This document shows, one piece after another, positions 33,390 through 44,674 of a DNA stretch of 64,000 nucleotides. A program made the translations under genes and the position numbers. The notes beneath the pieces were generated by a model. That model searched no databases. It was not told the DNA's origin and saw nothing but the letters and a program-made list of their open reading frames with translations. Location of the stretch: positions 53,060,855 through 53,124,854 of the forward strand of contig NC_044986.1 of assembly GCF_008728515.1 (NCBI RefSeq), read 5' to 3'. This DNA is from Papio anubis. Its lineage: Eukaryota > Chordata > Mammalia > Primates > Cercopithecidae. The stretch's first letter is position 1. Every line of letters begins with the position of its first letter.

Positions 33390-33682
33390 GGCCAGGCACG
33401 GTGGCTCATGCCTGTAATCCCAGCACTTTGGGAGGCCGAGGCAGATGGATCACAAGGTCAAGAGATGGAGACCATCCTGGCCAACATGGTGAAACTCTGT
33501 CTCTACTTAAAAATATAAAAATTAGCTGGGTGTGGTGGCACACACTTATAGTCCCAGCTACTCATGAGGCTGAGGCAGGAAAACCACTTGAACCCAGGAG
33601 GCAGAGGTTGCAGTGAGCCCACATCGTGCCATTGCATTCCAGCCTTGTGACAGAGCAAGACTCCATCTCAAAAATAGTAATA
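33390..33682 (+). mobile_element. AluS
   Basis: A full-length Alu from GGCCAGGCACGGTGGCTCAT to a short A-rich tail. A perfect 9-bp target duplication, CAATGACCA, flanks it at 33381-33389 and 33683-33691. Confidence 0.95.
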
Positions 33683-33691
33683 CAATGACCA

Positions 33692-34411
33692 ACTCCTTAG
33701 TGTGTCATGTCTTAAAATCAGATGTCTTATTTAAAACCCCAGACCTGCCATTGAGTGAGCTGCCATGTAACTTCTTTTGATCCTAGTTATTTCTTAGGCA
33801 CAATAGGATAAGACCTGTATGGTAATATTTCTTTAAAAAAAAAAAAAAAAAAAAAAACGGTTACGGGCTAACATATATTAAGTAATAAAATGTTTTACAA
33901 TATATACATGTTCATATAACCATATAAATATGGAGTATATACATACGCAGACACATGCATAGAAAATCTATCTGTGAATAGTGGAATTATAGCTGATTAC
34001 TTACTCTCTAAACTTAACTTTTATCCTTTTAAAACATATTACTTTACCAAACCAAGAAATAAAAATATTTTCATCCCCAAAGCAAACATATTTAGGAGTT
34101 TCTAGATTACTATATTTACATGTTCAAATGTCAGAAATGACTTCAGGGAGATCATTGAATTGTTAAATGTAGAAAAAGTCAGAATATTGTTTTGATATAT
34201 TCTCTAAGAATATCTGAAGAAACCAGAGAGAATCTTTCCTCAGTCAGCAGTAAATGATAGTATCTCCTGACTCATGTATCATGACTTTTGTTAGAAATTA
34301 GCTGCACACAGGTGATACTGTTCTATGTAGGAAGTCCAGGCTTGACTACACATCCCAAAAATGGTGTGTTGTAGTCAAATGGGACAAGGCAATGATTTTA
34401 TTTTGCTTTAC
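33692..34411. other. Unique DNA with an A23 tract
   Basis: An A-run lies at 33835-33857 and ends in CGGTTACGGG. No retroposon body is recognised upstream. The rest is AT-rich and unassigned. Confidence 0.55.
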
Positions 34412-34776
34412 CGTATTCATCTGTTCTTACGCTGCTAATAACGACATACCCGAGACTGGGTAATTTATAAAGGAAAAAGATTTAATTGACTCATAGTTCC
34501 ACATGTCTTGGGAGGTCTCACAATCACGGTGGAAGGCAAAGGAGGAGCAAAAGTCATGTCTTGCTTGGTAGCAGGCAAGACAGTACATGCAAGGGAACTG
34601 CCCTTTTATAAAACCATCAGTTCTCATGAGACTCATTCACTGTCATGAGAACAGCACAGGTGAAACACACCCACATCAAAAATTGCCTCCTACAGGGTCC
34701 CTCCCACAACACATGGGAATTATGGGAGCTATAATTCAAGATGAGGTTTGGGTGGGGACACAGCCAAACTGTATCA
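34412..34776 (-). mobile_element. THE1/MSTA-type MaLR solo LTR
   Basis: A ~365-bp LTR in reverse: GAGACTGGGTAATTTATAAA near its 3' end and ATGAGGTTTGGGTGGGGACA near its 5' end. Flanks TTTAC and TTAAC agree at four of five bases, a decayed target duplication. Confidence 0.9.
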
Positions 34777-35236
34777 TTAACATAAGTCGGTTATGGAGTT
34801 CTCAATAGGTCATGTCCAATTTTGTATCTCCAGCACTTAGAAAATCACCCCTGAAATCCATGTTCAGAAATGTTTATTCAATGAATAACACTAGGTATTC
34901 TAGGAAGGAGCATGGACAGTGCTTGGTCCCATCCTTGCTCTTACACTTAGTCACTGTCAAATTAGTATAGAGTAGCTTATCTTCCTCACTGAGTAGACAT
35001 AATGAGCCTTATTTAACCGAGTTATTTAGGTAGTTGTATTCAATGAATTTTCTCTTGCCCTTAATTTTACATCTATGTATGCAAATGACAAATCCTCAGG
35101 CTTCTTGAAATGATTAAACTAAATTGTACATATGCAGCATGTAATGTAGTATTGCCAATTATTAATAAATATTTTACAATTATTTACACTCACTGTTATT
35201 ACTCTTGTCTCTTGGAGCAATTTTCCCCCTGATTTC
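34777..35236. other. Mostly unique DNA; weak L2/MIR-like traces
   Basis: 34855-34950 weakly resembles reverse L2, and 35105-35195 weakly resembles a sense MIR 3' end. Neither is firm. Confidence 0.3.
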
Positions 35237-35334
35237 ACTTGCCCCATGATTCCATGACCTCCCACTGAGTTCCTCTCACAATATATGGGAACTCAAGATG
35301 AGATTTGGGTGGAGACACAGCCAAACTGTATCAA
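35237..35334 (-). mobile_element. MaLR (THE1/MST) LTR fragment
   Basis: Only the LTR 5' ~95 bp remain (reverse): ATGAGATTTGGGTGGAGACA then CAGCCAAACTGTATCA. It is in the same orientation as the solo LTR 460 bp upstream, but non-MaLR DNA separates them. Confidence 0.8.
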
Positions 35335-36239
35335 TGACATATAACACTTATGAAATCTGTAAATGGAACTAAAAACAGTGCAACATTATTATAAGTTCCC
35401 TTTTCTAACCCACAATAGGGATAAGACTTTCTACTGACTGAAATGCTCCATTGTCTCATATAGCCCACCCTTTCAAAGTTTAAGTACACCTTTAAAGTGA
35501 AATTTGTAATCAGAATGTCCTTTGAGGATTATGGAAATAGCCAACCTACAGTAGGTTGTCCAGAGATACAGCACATATGATAGGGCCAAGATAATATTTT
35601 AGTCCCCTATAGTAGATTGTATTTGTTCGGAATTTTTAAAAAAAAAGTTGGATTAGCAGAACTGTCTCTCTTTCCTCTGGACAAGCATTGGATTCAAATT
35701 TCCACTGTCTAAATCAGTAATAAACTCAATCCTTTAAAAAGTATTTAACTGTGTTCACAGTGACTGACTTGTGAAAATCTTCTTAGATTTGTGATATATT
35801 CCCTGATGTAACACAAAAGGCTTAATTTCCCTTAATTTTTTCTATTTGTTCATCCAACCATTAATTTGTTTATTCATTCATCACATTTATTGTAAACAAC
35901 TGCCATGTGACCTAATTTAGATGGTCTTACTTCAGTGTCTTCTATATGCCCAGTATTCTCTGAACTATTAACTAGTGGAGCCCACTATATTTCCAGACTT
36001 ATGCTAGGTGCTAGTGCCTTTACAGCAGCCAGCAGCCTAATGGGGATTTATTACTATAAAATTACAAGTGTGGGATATGAACACTGCCTTCAGGAATTTC
36101 AAGCATTGTGTACTATAATCCTTGGCATTGTCACATCTCCTAACTTTAGGGATTATTTGAAAATCCTTCACTCCCATGCTGAATCTCTAATGACATTTCA
36201 TTTTCCTCTCCCAGTACTGCTAAGTGCATGACTTCTTTT
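35335..36239. other. Unique DNA with a short palindrome
   Basis: No repeat or gene is recognised. CAACCTACAGTAGGTTG at 35542-35558 is a perfect inverted repeat around a single central base. The 98-codon frame at 35935-36231 has no recognisable domain. Confidence 0.5.
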
Positions 36240-36715
36240 TCCTCCGACAGATCCAATTTCACCCTTGTCCACCAATGCTCTGTTTTCCAAGAGGCTGACA
36301 TAAATGGATCAATAGGCTCCCTTTACCCTATGCCTTCAAACTGGGTTTAACCAATAGAAAACATTTGGCAAGAGGGTTAAGAAAGGGAGAAGAGTAAAAA
36401 TGGGTTACATAAGTTCCTCACTGCTTAGCAGCAGCGTCAACGTTGGCTGACCGCATTTCTGACTGAAGACCATAGCTTTTGCAATGAAGCCCTCTTCATG
36501 CAACTCCCTTTTTCCAGGATTTAACCGTTTCCACCCCTCCCACCATTAGCCTAGAGGTGAGGAGATATCTCTCTTTCCTTGTTAATTGCTGTAATAATTC
36601 TGTTACTTTTATTTTTTCAGTTATGTTTTTCCCAAATCGTTGTAGAGTTCGTTTATTAAATTCTCTTTAAATCACTCATTTTGAATATTCTCTCTGTTTT
36701 TTGTCAGATTTATGA
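36240..36715 (+). mobile_element. Unnamed old interspersed repeat (probable)
   Basis: Features such as GGGTTTAACCAATAGAAAAC, CCTCCCACCATTAGCCTAGA and ATTAAATTCTCTTTAAATCA recur in mammalian genomes in this order, in my recollection. I cannot give a family name. Confidence 0.35.
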
Positions 36716-36825
36716 ATAATATAAATTCCTTTTTCTTTTTTTGGTCATGTATTTTTCATATGTTTATCAAAAGAAAGTTGCTTTTGATATTTTAAACATT
36801 TTGTTTTACCTAATCAGTTCCATAA

Positions 36826-36960
36826 ACCTTAATTGAATGCCTACTATATGCTTGATACTATGCTAAATGCTAAGGATACAAAGATGTATATAACACATGG
36901 ATTATGCCATGAGGGAAATTAGTCAAGTAGCAGTAAAGGATATATAAATGCTGAGACAAT
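36826..36960 (-). mobile_element. L2 LINE 3'-end fragment
   Basis: 'attgaatgcctactatatgc', 'tatgctaaatgctaaggata', 'caaagatgtatataacacat' is a reverse L2 3' end. Confidence 0.6.
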
Positions 36961-37729
36961 ATAATTTATCATTTGAATTGGGACACTTTTGAGTAAGAAA
37001 GAGATCACTACTAATAATTACACTAGGGCACTGACCTAAACTAATTGTCTTGGGAAAACTAAATATAAGATATCATTGGGTTATCTATAATGATTAATTG
37101 GATTAAGGTATAAACAGACTCACGGAATGTCATCTAGATTACTAGAATTGGAAATATAAAGTTAAATACAAAGAAGTATTTTCCCTGTAGGAGTTTACAG
37201 ATTATGAAATCAAACGATTAATTTCAACCAATGTGATAAGTGTTTGCAAATAAGTTGACATTCTAATAGGCTGAAAAATTTAAGGAAAAGATAGTATTTA
37301 CAGGGCATTGACACCACCTTCTCACAGTGAAAACTGGGAAGGTCTCCATACTGATGTTATTTTCATAATCAGAAATGTTATAAATACTTTTGCAAACTGA
37401 AGAAAATAGATTGCCAGAGTAAGCATTTTTGGAATAGTGATGACAATTTTAAGAAAATAGAGACAATGATGTAGCAATAATTAAAGTGTTCAGATTTGGC
37501 AAGACCCTACCTTGCATGGTGTCACCAGCAATTACTGTCAAATTGGCCTAGAATAAAAGTATCTTAGGGGAGATTCTGCACAGGAAATTGTTCTGAAAGC
37601 ACTCTCTATCTAGGAGATAAAATATATATAAATAGCTGGGATAGTGGTAGTGGAGATTTGTTAACTCTTAACAGCGTTCATGGTGTTGCATTTCCCTTAA
37701 TGGCCGTTTTGAAACTTCTACACAAACAA
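36961..37729. other. Unique AT-rich DNA, nothing assignable
   Basis: No repeat or gene is recognised. Confidence 0.6.
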
Positions 37730-38018
37730 GGCCGAGTGCAGTGGCTCACGCATGTAATTACAGCGTTTTGGGAGGAGGAGGCAGATGGACCACCTGAGGT
37801 CAGGAGTTCGAGACCAGCCTGGCCAAAATGGTGAAACCCCGTTTCTACTAAAAATACGAAAATTAGCTTTGTGGGTTCAGGTGCCTGTACTCCCAACTAC
37901 TTCGGAGGCTGAGACAAGAGAATTGCTTGAACCTGGGAGGTGGAGGTTACAGTGAGCCGTGATTGCACCACTGCACTCCAGCCTGGGCAACAAGAGTAAA
38001 ACTCCACTTCACAAAAAA
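37730..38018 (+). mobile_element. AluS
   Basis: A full-length Alu from GGCCGAGTGCAGTGGCTCAC to a short decayed tail (CACAAAAAAAG), fairly diverged. No clear target duplication. Confidence 0.93.
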
Positions 38019-39199
38019 AGTGATTAATAAGTGGTTATTTTCCCTTTTTCCTAAAGAATTTAAGTGAAAACTGATGTTTTACTGACATGTTTAGAAGCTT
38101 TTATTTCATATTATACCATATTTATTATTTCTACAAGAATTTTAGGAAGTGAGGCAATGGCACTAATGGAGATTCGACTCTGTTTCAGACATAGTTTATA
38201 CCACCGAGGCAATTCTTAGGATTTAATGTCCAGTCACTAATTTACATGGAGAGAGAGAATCTACTCTCAGTGATAAAATGACAGTAGCAGGTTATCAACA
38301 ACATGATCCTTAGCAATCAGTAAACCATAAAGCAAATTCCAGACTAAGAGTCTAAGAAAGTTCTGTCCCTCACACCAGAAAATTCCTAGCTGAACTTTGC
38401 TGAGAAAATACCATAGTATACTGATTTTGCTTAAACTTATTTTTTTTATCTTCTTATTGTACAAAAAAATTCCTTTCCACTTTTTGTTTTTCTTGTTTTG
38501 TTTTTCCAAAGAGCTTCAACAGGCATCTGGCTAATTAGGAAAGCTTGATGAGAGAGAGAGGGTTTCTGATGGGTGAGTAGCAAAAAAGAGGCTGATGCTG
38601 TCTGCCTCAGCAAGCAAAACTCCAAAAAGAATGTCTTCACCTTGAATTAACTGCAATTAATCGACAACCTTTGTGGCGAAGCAGCTGAGAGGCATTTATA
38701 ACTACAGAAAAAGGAAAAAGAAGTAATTAGCTGCTGCTCTTAATGTAGCTTGCTTTTCATTGCTTCATACCATCTTAGCAAAATTGTCTTCTGAATATTT
38801 GAAGATCTGAGCTCAAATTTATCAAACTATAATGAAATCAAAATTAACAGGGCATTACTAGCATAACTTAAAATTCTGGCTTTTGAATTTATTTCTCTAA
38901 CAAGCAATGTATCAGCCAAAACTTGCAGGGTATGCATGTATTGTACACATATATACAGATTTACAAGCATAAAACACAAAAACATATCAATTTTAAAGAA
39001 GCACTAATCTATGGCCATCAACAAATACATGGAAATTTCCCTTTTTAGAAAATGAAAAACATTAAGGTGTCATGTGCTTTAAGTGTCAGAAATTTCAGGA
39101 AATTAACAACAAGATAATAAAGACCAGATATAAAACAAATTATAGAAAAAAAAAAAAAAAACCCACATCTTGTCTCATCCTTGAAAAGAGAGAAAAGAG
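38019..39199. other. Unique DNA including a homeodomain-site-rich segment; A16 tract
   Basis: 38505-38775 contains CTAATTAGG, CAATTAATCGA, CCTTTGTGG, CAGCTG and GTAATTAGCTG close together without repeat similarity. A16 lies at about 39146-39161. No gene is recognised. Confidence 0.45.
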
Positions 39200-39825
39200 A
39201 TACAAAAATTCAGATGAAATTCTGGTGTAATAAATTCAACTTTAACTATCTGTAATAAAACTTTCAAGTAAATATAACCAGAAAGGGAAATACTTAACCT
39301 GATAAAAAGGATGTACCGAAAAATCTACATCAAGTAACACACTGAACAGTGAAATACCCTAATGTCATTCTGTTTATAACCAGGAAAAACATAGTATCAA
39401 TGACTACTCAACTCCATACTGGAGATCCTCGCTGGTGAATCAAGACAATAAATAATGAGATAAGAGTTTTAAGAATTGGGGAGAGAAAAGACATAGATTT
39501 GAAGATGATATAATTACATGTACAAAGAATCTGAAAGTTTTGCAAACAATTTAGAAATTTACAAGAGTTCAGCAAGGTTGATGAACTCAAAAATCAATAC
39601 TTGAAATCAATTGCATTTCTATATACACACCAAAGACACCATTTAAAATAGGAAGGAAGGACATAAGGAACTGTAAGGTACCTAGAAATAAATTTGAGGA
39701 AAGATTTGACAGGTGTGTATGGAGATAAACATAAAACATTATGAAGAATTTAAAAGAAAATATATACATGGAAGGAGGTACATATGTTTATGTATTATGA
39801 CATTTTATATATATATATATATTTG
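39200..39825 (+). mobile_element. Old L1 ORF2 fragment (RT region)
   Basis: Sense-strand L1 ORF2: an 'aacctgataaaaaggatgta' block, 'ggagatcctcgctggtgaat', 'caattgcatttctatataca' and 'taccctagaaataaattt'-like sequence (39676-39700). It is frameshifted and stopped throughout. It continues after the inserted AluJ at 40109. Confidence 0.75.
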
Positions 39826-40108
39826 TGACCGGGTCTTGCTCTTTTGCCCAAGCTGGAGTGTGGTGGCATGATCTTGGCTCACTGGAACCTCCACTTCCCA
39901 GGCTGAATTGATCCTCCCACCTCAGCCTACAGAGTAACTGGGACTACAGGAACACACCACCACACCTGGCTAATTTTTTGATTTTTTGTGGAGACAAGGT
40001 CTTGCCATGTTGCACAGGCTGATCTTGAACTTCTGAATTCAAACAATACACCTGTCTTTGCCTCCCAAAGTGCTAGGATTACAGGCATGACCCACGATGC
40101 CTAGCCAA
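39826..40108 (-). mobile_element. AluJ
   Basis: A diverged reverse Alu starting GACCGGGTCTTGCTCTTTTG and ending GATGCCTAGCC, adjoining a (TA)n run at 39809-39824. Inserted in the L1. Confidence 0.9.
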
Positions 40109-40385
40109 GACTCAATATCTTAGCAATGTAGTTTATTCTCAAATGAATCCATCAAGTCAATGCAATTTGAGTCAAAACCTCAACAGGATTCTTCATGGAA
40201 CTTGACATATTGCTTTTAAAATGTATACATTAGTTAAGAGCCAATTATAGACAAGAAGAAAACATCAAAGAACAAACTAGATTATCCACCCTCTCACATA
40301 TAAGAACTTCTTTTAAAAGAATAGTAATATTATCATGCAAAATTTGCCAAATAGAGCAATGGAAAAAAGTATAAAATGAATAGGC
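40109..40385 (+). mobile_element. Old L1 ORF2 fragment, continuation
   Basis: AAGACTCAATATCTTAGCAA and CAAAACCTCAACAGGATTCT continue the ORF2 order interrupted by the AluJ. Confidence 0.65.
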
Positions 40386-40388
40386 AAA

Positions 40389-40406
40389 TACACACACACA
40401 CACACT

Positions 40407-40460
<54 letters not shown>

Positions 40461-40461
40461 C
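40389..40461. repeat. Compound microsatellite (CA)n(CT)n(GATA)n
   Basis: About 8 CA units (40389-40404), then about 9 CT units, then about 9 GATA units ending at 40461. Likely length-polymorphic. Confidence 0.97.
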
Positions 40462-41039
40462 TCTCAATGGGACTTATTTCTGAAATCACGAATGAGTGAG
40501 GAACAAATGGACTAATAAATAGTCTTAGAAAAATTTTTATGTTGTGTACCGTAATAGTTCTTGTAAATATCAAGTTTTTCCCTCTGCCCAGGCAAATTGA
40601 AGATTTCACTTCCAAGTCATCTTGAAGTTAATCAAGCCATGTAAAATTGTAGCCCATGAGCTGTGAGTGGAAGTAACGTGAAGAGTGGGTGTGAGCTCTC
40701 CATTGTTTTTTCCGTGACAACACTAACGAAAGAGTCTGAATGTTCCAGATGGTACAGCTAAAAGAAAGAAGAGCTAACATAGGCTAGGTCTTTGAGATAC
40801 TTGTCGAACAGGGCCCCACTCCACTATGTTAGACACATACCATGAGTAAGAAGTAAACCTTCAAATAATTAGAAGATGAACAGAATATCTTTATAACCTC
40901 AGAGCATAAAATAATTTTTAATTAAAACACACAAAAAATAAGTAAATTGGGAAACATCAATATTAAACATGGCTCTACAACAAAATATACCATAAATTAA
41001 GTGAACACACACACACCACACATGCACAAGCACACCCAC
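40462..41039. other. Unnamed repeat-like segment and unique DNA
   Basis: 40610-40870 (CATGAGCTGTGAGTGGAAGT, TTCCAGATGGTACAGCTAAA, ACCATGAGTAAGAAGTAAAC) resembles a common old mammalian repeat that I cannot name. A CA-rich run lies at about 41008-41038. Confidence 0.35.
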
Positions 41040-41148
41040 ATTCTTTATTAGCTAACTAAAAAGAAATAACAGTCCAGTAAAAATAATTTATCAAAGATAT
41101 GAACAAAAAAGAGATAAAAGGTAAACAAATATAAAAAATACTTACTAA
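41040..41148 (+). mobile_element. Old L1 ORF2 3'-region fragment
   Basis: 'ttatcaaagatatgaacaaa' followed by an AluS and then more L1 sequence. Old and non-coding. Confidence 0.45.
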
Positions 41149-41443
41149 GGCCAGGCGCCATGACTCACACCTGTAATCCCAGCACTTTGGGAGGCTGAGG
41201 TGGGTGGATCACCTAAGCTCAGGAGTTCAAGACCAGCCTGGACAACATGGTGAAATACCGTCTCTACTCAAAATACAAAAATTAGCTGGACATGGTGGCA
41301 GGCGCCTGTAATCTCAGCTACTTGGGAGGCTGAGGCAGGAGAATTGCTTAACCTGGGAAGTGGGGGTTGCAGTGAGCTGAGATTGCACCATTGCACTCCA
41401 GCCTGGGTGACAATAATAAAACTCCTTCAAAAAAAAAAAAAAA
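41149..41443 (+). mobile_element. AluS
   Basis: From GGCCAGGCGCCATGACTCAC to a 15-nt A-tail. It splits an old L1. Confidence 0.94.
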
Positions 41444-41775
41444 CTCACTTCTCTATTAGAGAAGCAAAAATTAGGAAGGTCATGAAATATTTTATCATAT
41501 CTATCAGATCTGCTAAACTTAAGATGTACAACATTTAGACATGTTGGTGAAGAATTGGAGCAATGCAATATACGATTAAACAGTTGGATATCAATTGTAA
41601 CCACTTTAGATAGTAATTTTGAAAGTTTTAATAATTTGAAAAGATTCATGAACTTACATTTAAAGATTACATTCCTAAATGTACATCTTAGAGGCACTCC
41701 ATATTCACTCAGAGAGATATGTTCAAAAATATTTTATACAGCATTATTTGTAATAAATAAAAATAGGAAATATCT
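41444..41775 (+). mobile_element. Old L1 ORF2 3'-region fragment, continuation
   Basis: Sense L1 order: 'tgttggtgaagaattggagc', 'catcttagaggcactccat' and 'cagcattatttgtaataaat'. Confidence 0.55.
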
Positions 41776-41779
41776 TGAA

Positions 41780-42474
41780 GTCATCCTTTATTCCTCTCTT
41801 TCTCTTATACCTACCTTCTTCTACTCCATTCTGAATCCAGGCAGGTCTATCTTCAAAGCCTGACATTTCATCGCCACTCCCACTCCCACCAGTCTCATCC
41901 AAGTGCTCGTTAACCTTCACCTAAATGTTTGCAGTAGCCTTCACCCTCTCCCTCTCTATAGGATCTTCTTTCAGCAGATAGTAGTGTCCTTGTATAAATA
42001 CGTCAGATGTTTCTCTTGTGTTCAAAATCCTTCGATTGCTTCCCAGAATTACAATCCTTCAATTACTCTTCGATTAAGAGTAAATTCTGTAGTACTACCA
42101 AGATATACAAGGCTGTAGTTAAACTCCTATCTCCAATATCTCACTAGCCTCAGCTCCTACCCCTCTTCCTGCTACTATGCTCCAGATACACAAACACTGC
42201 TTTCCTCATCCATATATGTATCTGTAGCTCTTATTAACAACAGTCTTTTTATCATGTACTTCTCAGAGAGGCCTTTTTATCATGATTTTTTTAATAAAAT
42301 TGCCAACATATCCCATCTCCTTAAGCAGCTTTATTTTTCTTCATAGCACTAATCACTATCTGATATATTACATATTGGTTGCTTTCTTTTCTGCATTACT
42401 CCTCTAAATTGCAGGTGTCGTGTGCAGGGACACTGTATGTTCTATTGGCTGGTGTATTCTTAAGGCCCAGGTAG
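41780..42474 (+). mobile_element. L2 LINE 3' region, 5' piece
   Basis: Sense L2 order over about 700 bp: 'tccttcgattgcttcccaga', 'gagtaaattctgtagtacta', 'agagaggcctttttatcatg', 'atagcactaatcactatctg', 'taaattgcaggtgtcgtgtg'. It is interrupted near its extreme 3' end by a DNA transposon and resumes at 43081. Confidence 0.8.
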
Positions 42475-42476
42475 TA

Positions 42477-43078
42477 CAGTAGGTCCTCAAATAACTTATT
42501 TTCAATATAATGTTGTTATAATGTAGATGAAGGGGAAAAATTAATTCCCAGCTGGGGCACTGGCTGTGTGAAGTTTACATGCTCTCTCCATATCTGTGTG
42601 GTTTTTTTCCCCCAGGTTCTCCTCCCACATCCCACAGATGTATATGTTAGGTTCACTGGTGCATCTAAATTGTCCCAGTCTGACTGACTGTGGGTGTGTG
42701 TGTGAGTGCACTCTGTGATTGAAGGGTGACCTATCAGGATTGGTTCCTGCCTTGCGAACCCAATCTGCTTGAATGGGCTCGGGGCACTCACAACCCTGAG
42801 CTAGAATAGTAGGTAAATAATGATCTCACTTGTTTTTATTCACTTTTCTGAAATGTGTATATAGCTCACCTTTATTCAATGTTGAATATTAGAAACATCT
42901 TTCTCTTTATTTTGAAGTGTGGTGATGTTTTTGTGACCAGAAAAAAAAAAAAATGCATTAGAAACTTAACTCTTGTTTACCTCCATTAACTTACGGTAAA
43001 ATTGATTTCATTATTTGTCATTTTGCTTAAAGCTGCAGTTTCCAAGAACCTATCCACAATGTTAATGAGGGCTCACTG
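42477..43078. mobile_element. TcMar-type non-autonomous DNA transposon
   Basis: A ~602-bp element with terminal inverted repeats: CAGTAGGTCCTCAAATAAC at the left and, reverse-complemented, CAGTGAGCCCTCATTAAC at the right. TA dinucleotides flank both ends (42475-42476 and 43079-43080), the target preference of Tc1/mariner-type transposases. No transposase frame. Family name not assigned. Confidence 0.65.
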
Positions 43079-43080
43079 TA

Positions 43081-43132
43081 CCTTGGACATAATCAGTGCT
43101 TGATCAATATGTGCATAATGAATAAACAAAAA
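43081..43132 (+). mobile_element. L2 LINE extreme 3' end, 3' piece
   Basis: CATAATCAGTGCTTGATCAA then TGCATAATGAATAAAC completes the L2 terminus interrupted at 42474. Confidence 0.65.
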
Positions 43133-44049
43133 GGTACACTTTAGTGTATATAAATATATGCATACAGCCTTGAGGAAGAATAAAAGAGTACCTCCAAAAA
43201 GGATGTCCAACAGGTCAGTTTTACTGAGTTATTCCTTATCCCTTAGAATATGAGTTTGAAGGAACAACATGGGCAACAGCATTAGCCTAGGGTTAACCCA
43301 AGGTGATTAGCCTAGCCAGTGGTTCCATTAGGCTAGGGGATGAGGGGTGAATTTCTAAGAAGAAGAAAATAAGACGCCTAAACAAAAAAAAGACGAGTTC
43401 CCAAAGTCAAATGAAACTATAAATAAGACCCCATGCTCTCTAGCTCAGATATCCCTATAGCTGATAGAGACACCCACATTTGTAAAAATAGATCCAAATG
43501 TCTGCAGTGGGAGTGAGAGAATGGTCATATGCCCTTTTGTCTTGGAAAGGCAGCTCTTGACAATCATCCTACTTCATGTACCTGAGCCAGACAGTTCCTA
43601 TAACCAAAGCCAAGATAAATTGCCACCAGAAACTTCCCCACAGGCTGTGTGGAAAAAATAAAAATAAAAAATAAATCTGACAAATAACTTCTGGTTTGGG
43701 GCTTGGAAAGCCAGCCAATCAGGGGTCAAGTATCTCAACCAATCAGAATTGAACAAGCATGAATCCATCCTTTGCATTAATGGACCTGATTGAGAAGTGG
43801 GATAGGAATTTTCTCTACTGAAGTCAAACACTTTGTTCTTTGGAGAGTATACTCTCACTTGTATTGACGACTATACCTCCCTCCCTGATCTACAGATTGG
43901 TTTTTTAAATAGAAAAAGAAAGTTTTCCTTTTTTCCTTCACAGATCTCATGGTCTTTTGTTAAAAGAAATTATAATGCAAAAGAAATTCTCAGTCTAGGA
44001 CTTAGAGTTAAGAGTTTGAATGCTATGCAAATTAATATACTAGCCAACA
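43133..44049. other. Unique DNA, nothing assignable
   Basis: Several (A)TTAGCCTAG/TTAGGCTAG words cluster at 43281-43340. No repeat or gene is recognised. Confidence 0.55.
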
Positions 44050-44273
44050 CATTGCCAGTTAATGGGGAGGTTTGAATCCACAGACAGAATACACACATTT
44101 GACAATTAGCTTGTGGTCTAGAGCTAGAGTTGGAGGTACATGAAGCAAACAGTTTCAAGAACATTGGCAGGTAATGGGGAGGTTTGAATCCACAGACAAA
44201 ATATACACATTTGACAATTACCTTGTGGTCTAGAGCTAGAGTTGGAGGTTCATGAAGCAGACAGTTTCAAGAA
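44050..44273. repeat. 112-bp tandem duplication (two units)
   Basis: Units 44050-44161 and 44162-44273 are head-to-tail with only about seven differences by eye. Shared blocks include GGGGAGGTTTGAATCCACAG and GTGGTCTAGAGCTAGAGTTG. The unit does not resemble a known transposable element. It is a comparatively recent local duplication. Confidence 0.95.
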
Positions 44274-44492
44274 GAATCAGGCTGGAACTCTCCTTCCATA
44301 CAAAAGCAATATGTGTATGAGAGTTCTCTGGTGCTGATTTAAGGTTTTAAAGGATGTAGGTATATTCTGTAGTTGAGAAGAATAAGCAATATATCCAGTT
44401 TGTGGATCCCTATTTTAACCACTTCTTTCAATTCAATATTCTTTTATTCACATTTTTTATTATCATTTTATTATTTAATGCAATAATTTTTT

Positions 44493-44674
44493 CAGTTGTG
44501 ATTGTGCATCAGAATCACTTAGGCAGTCTTCTGAAAATACAGTGAGGACAGTAACCTGGAAAAAATCTATTGACTTAGTAGGTTTTGGGTGGACCATAGA
44601 CATGTGTTCAGCTGCTATATCTGTGTTTTAGTTGCAGGGTCAATTTAGTGGTCAATCAAATTCGAAAACTGCTG
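44493..44674 (-). mobile_element. MER5A-like hAT-Charlie element
   Basis: GTGCATCAGAATCACTTAGG, TTGACTTAGTAGGTTTTGGG and the terminal GAAAACTGCTG follow MER5A order; length (about 182 bp) fits the family's ~189 bp. Confidence 0.65.

Noticed and set aside
44050..44273. CRISPR-like direct repeats
   Set aside because: Only two 112-bp contiguous units with no spacers, in a primate genome; it is a simple tandem duplication.
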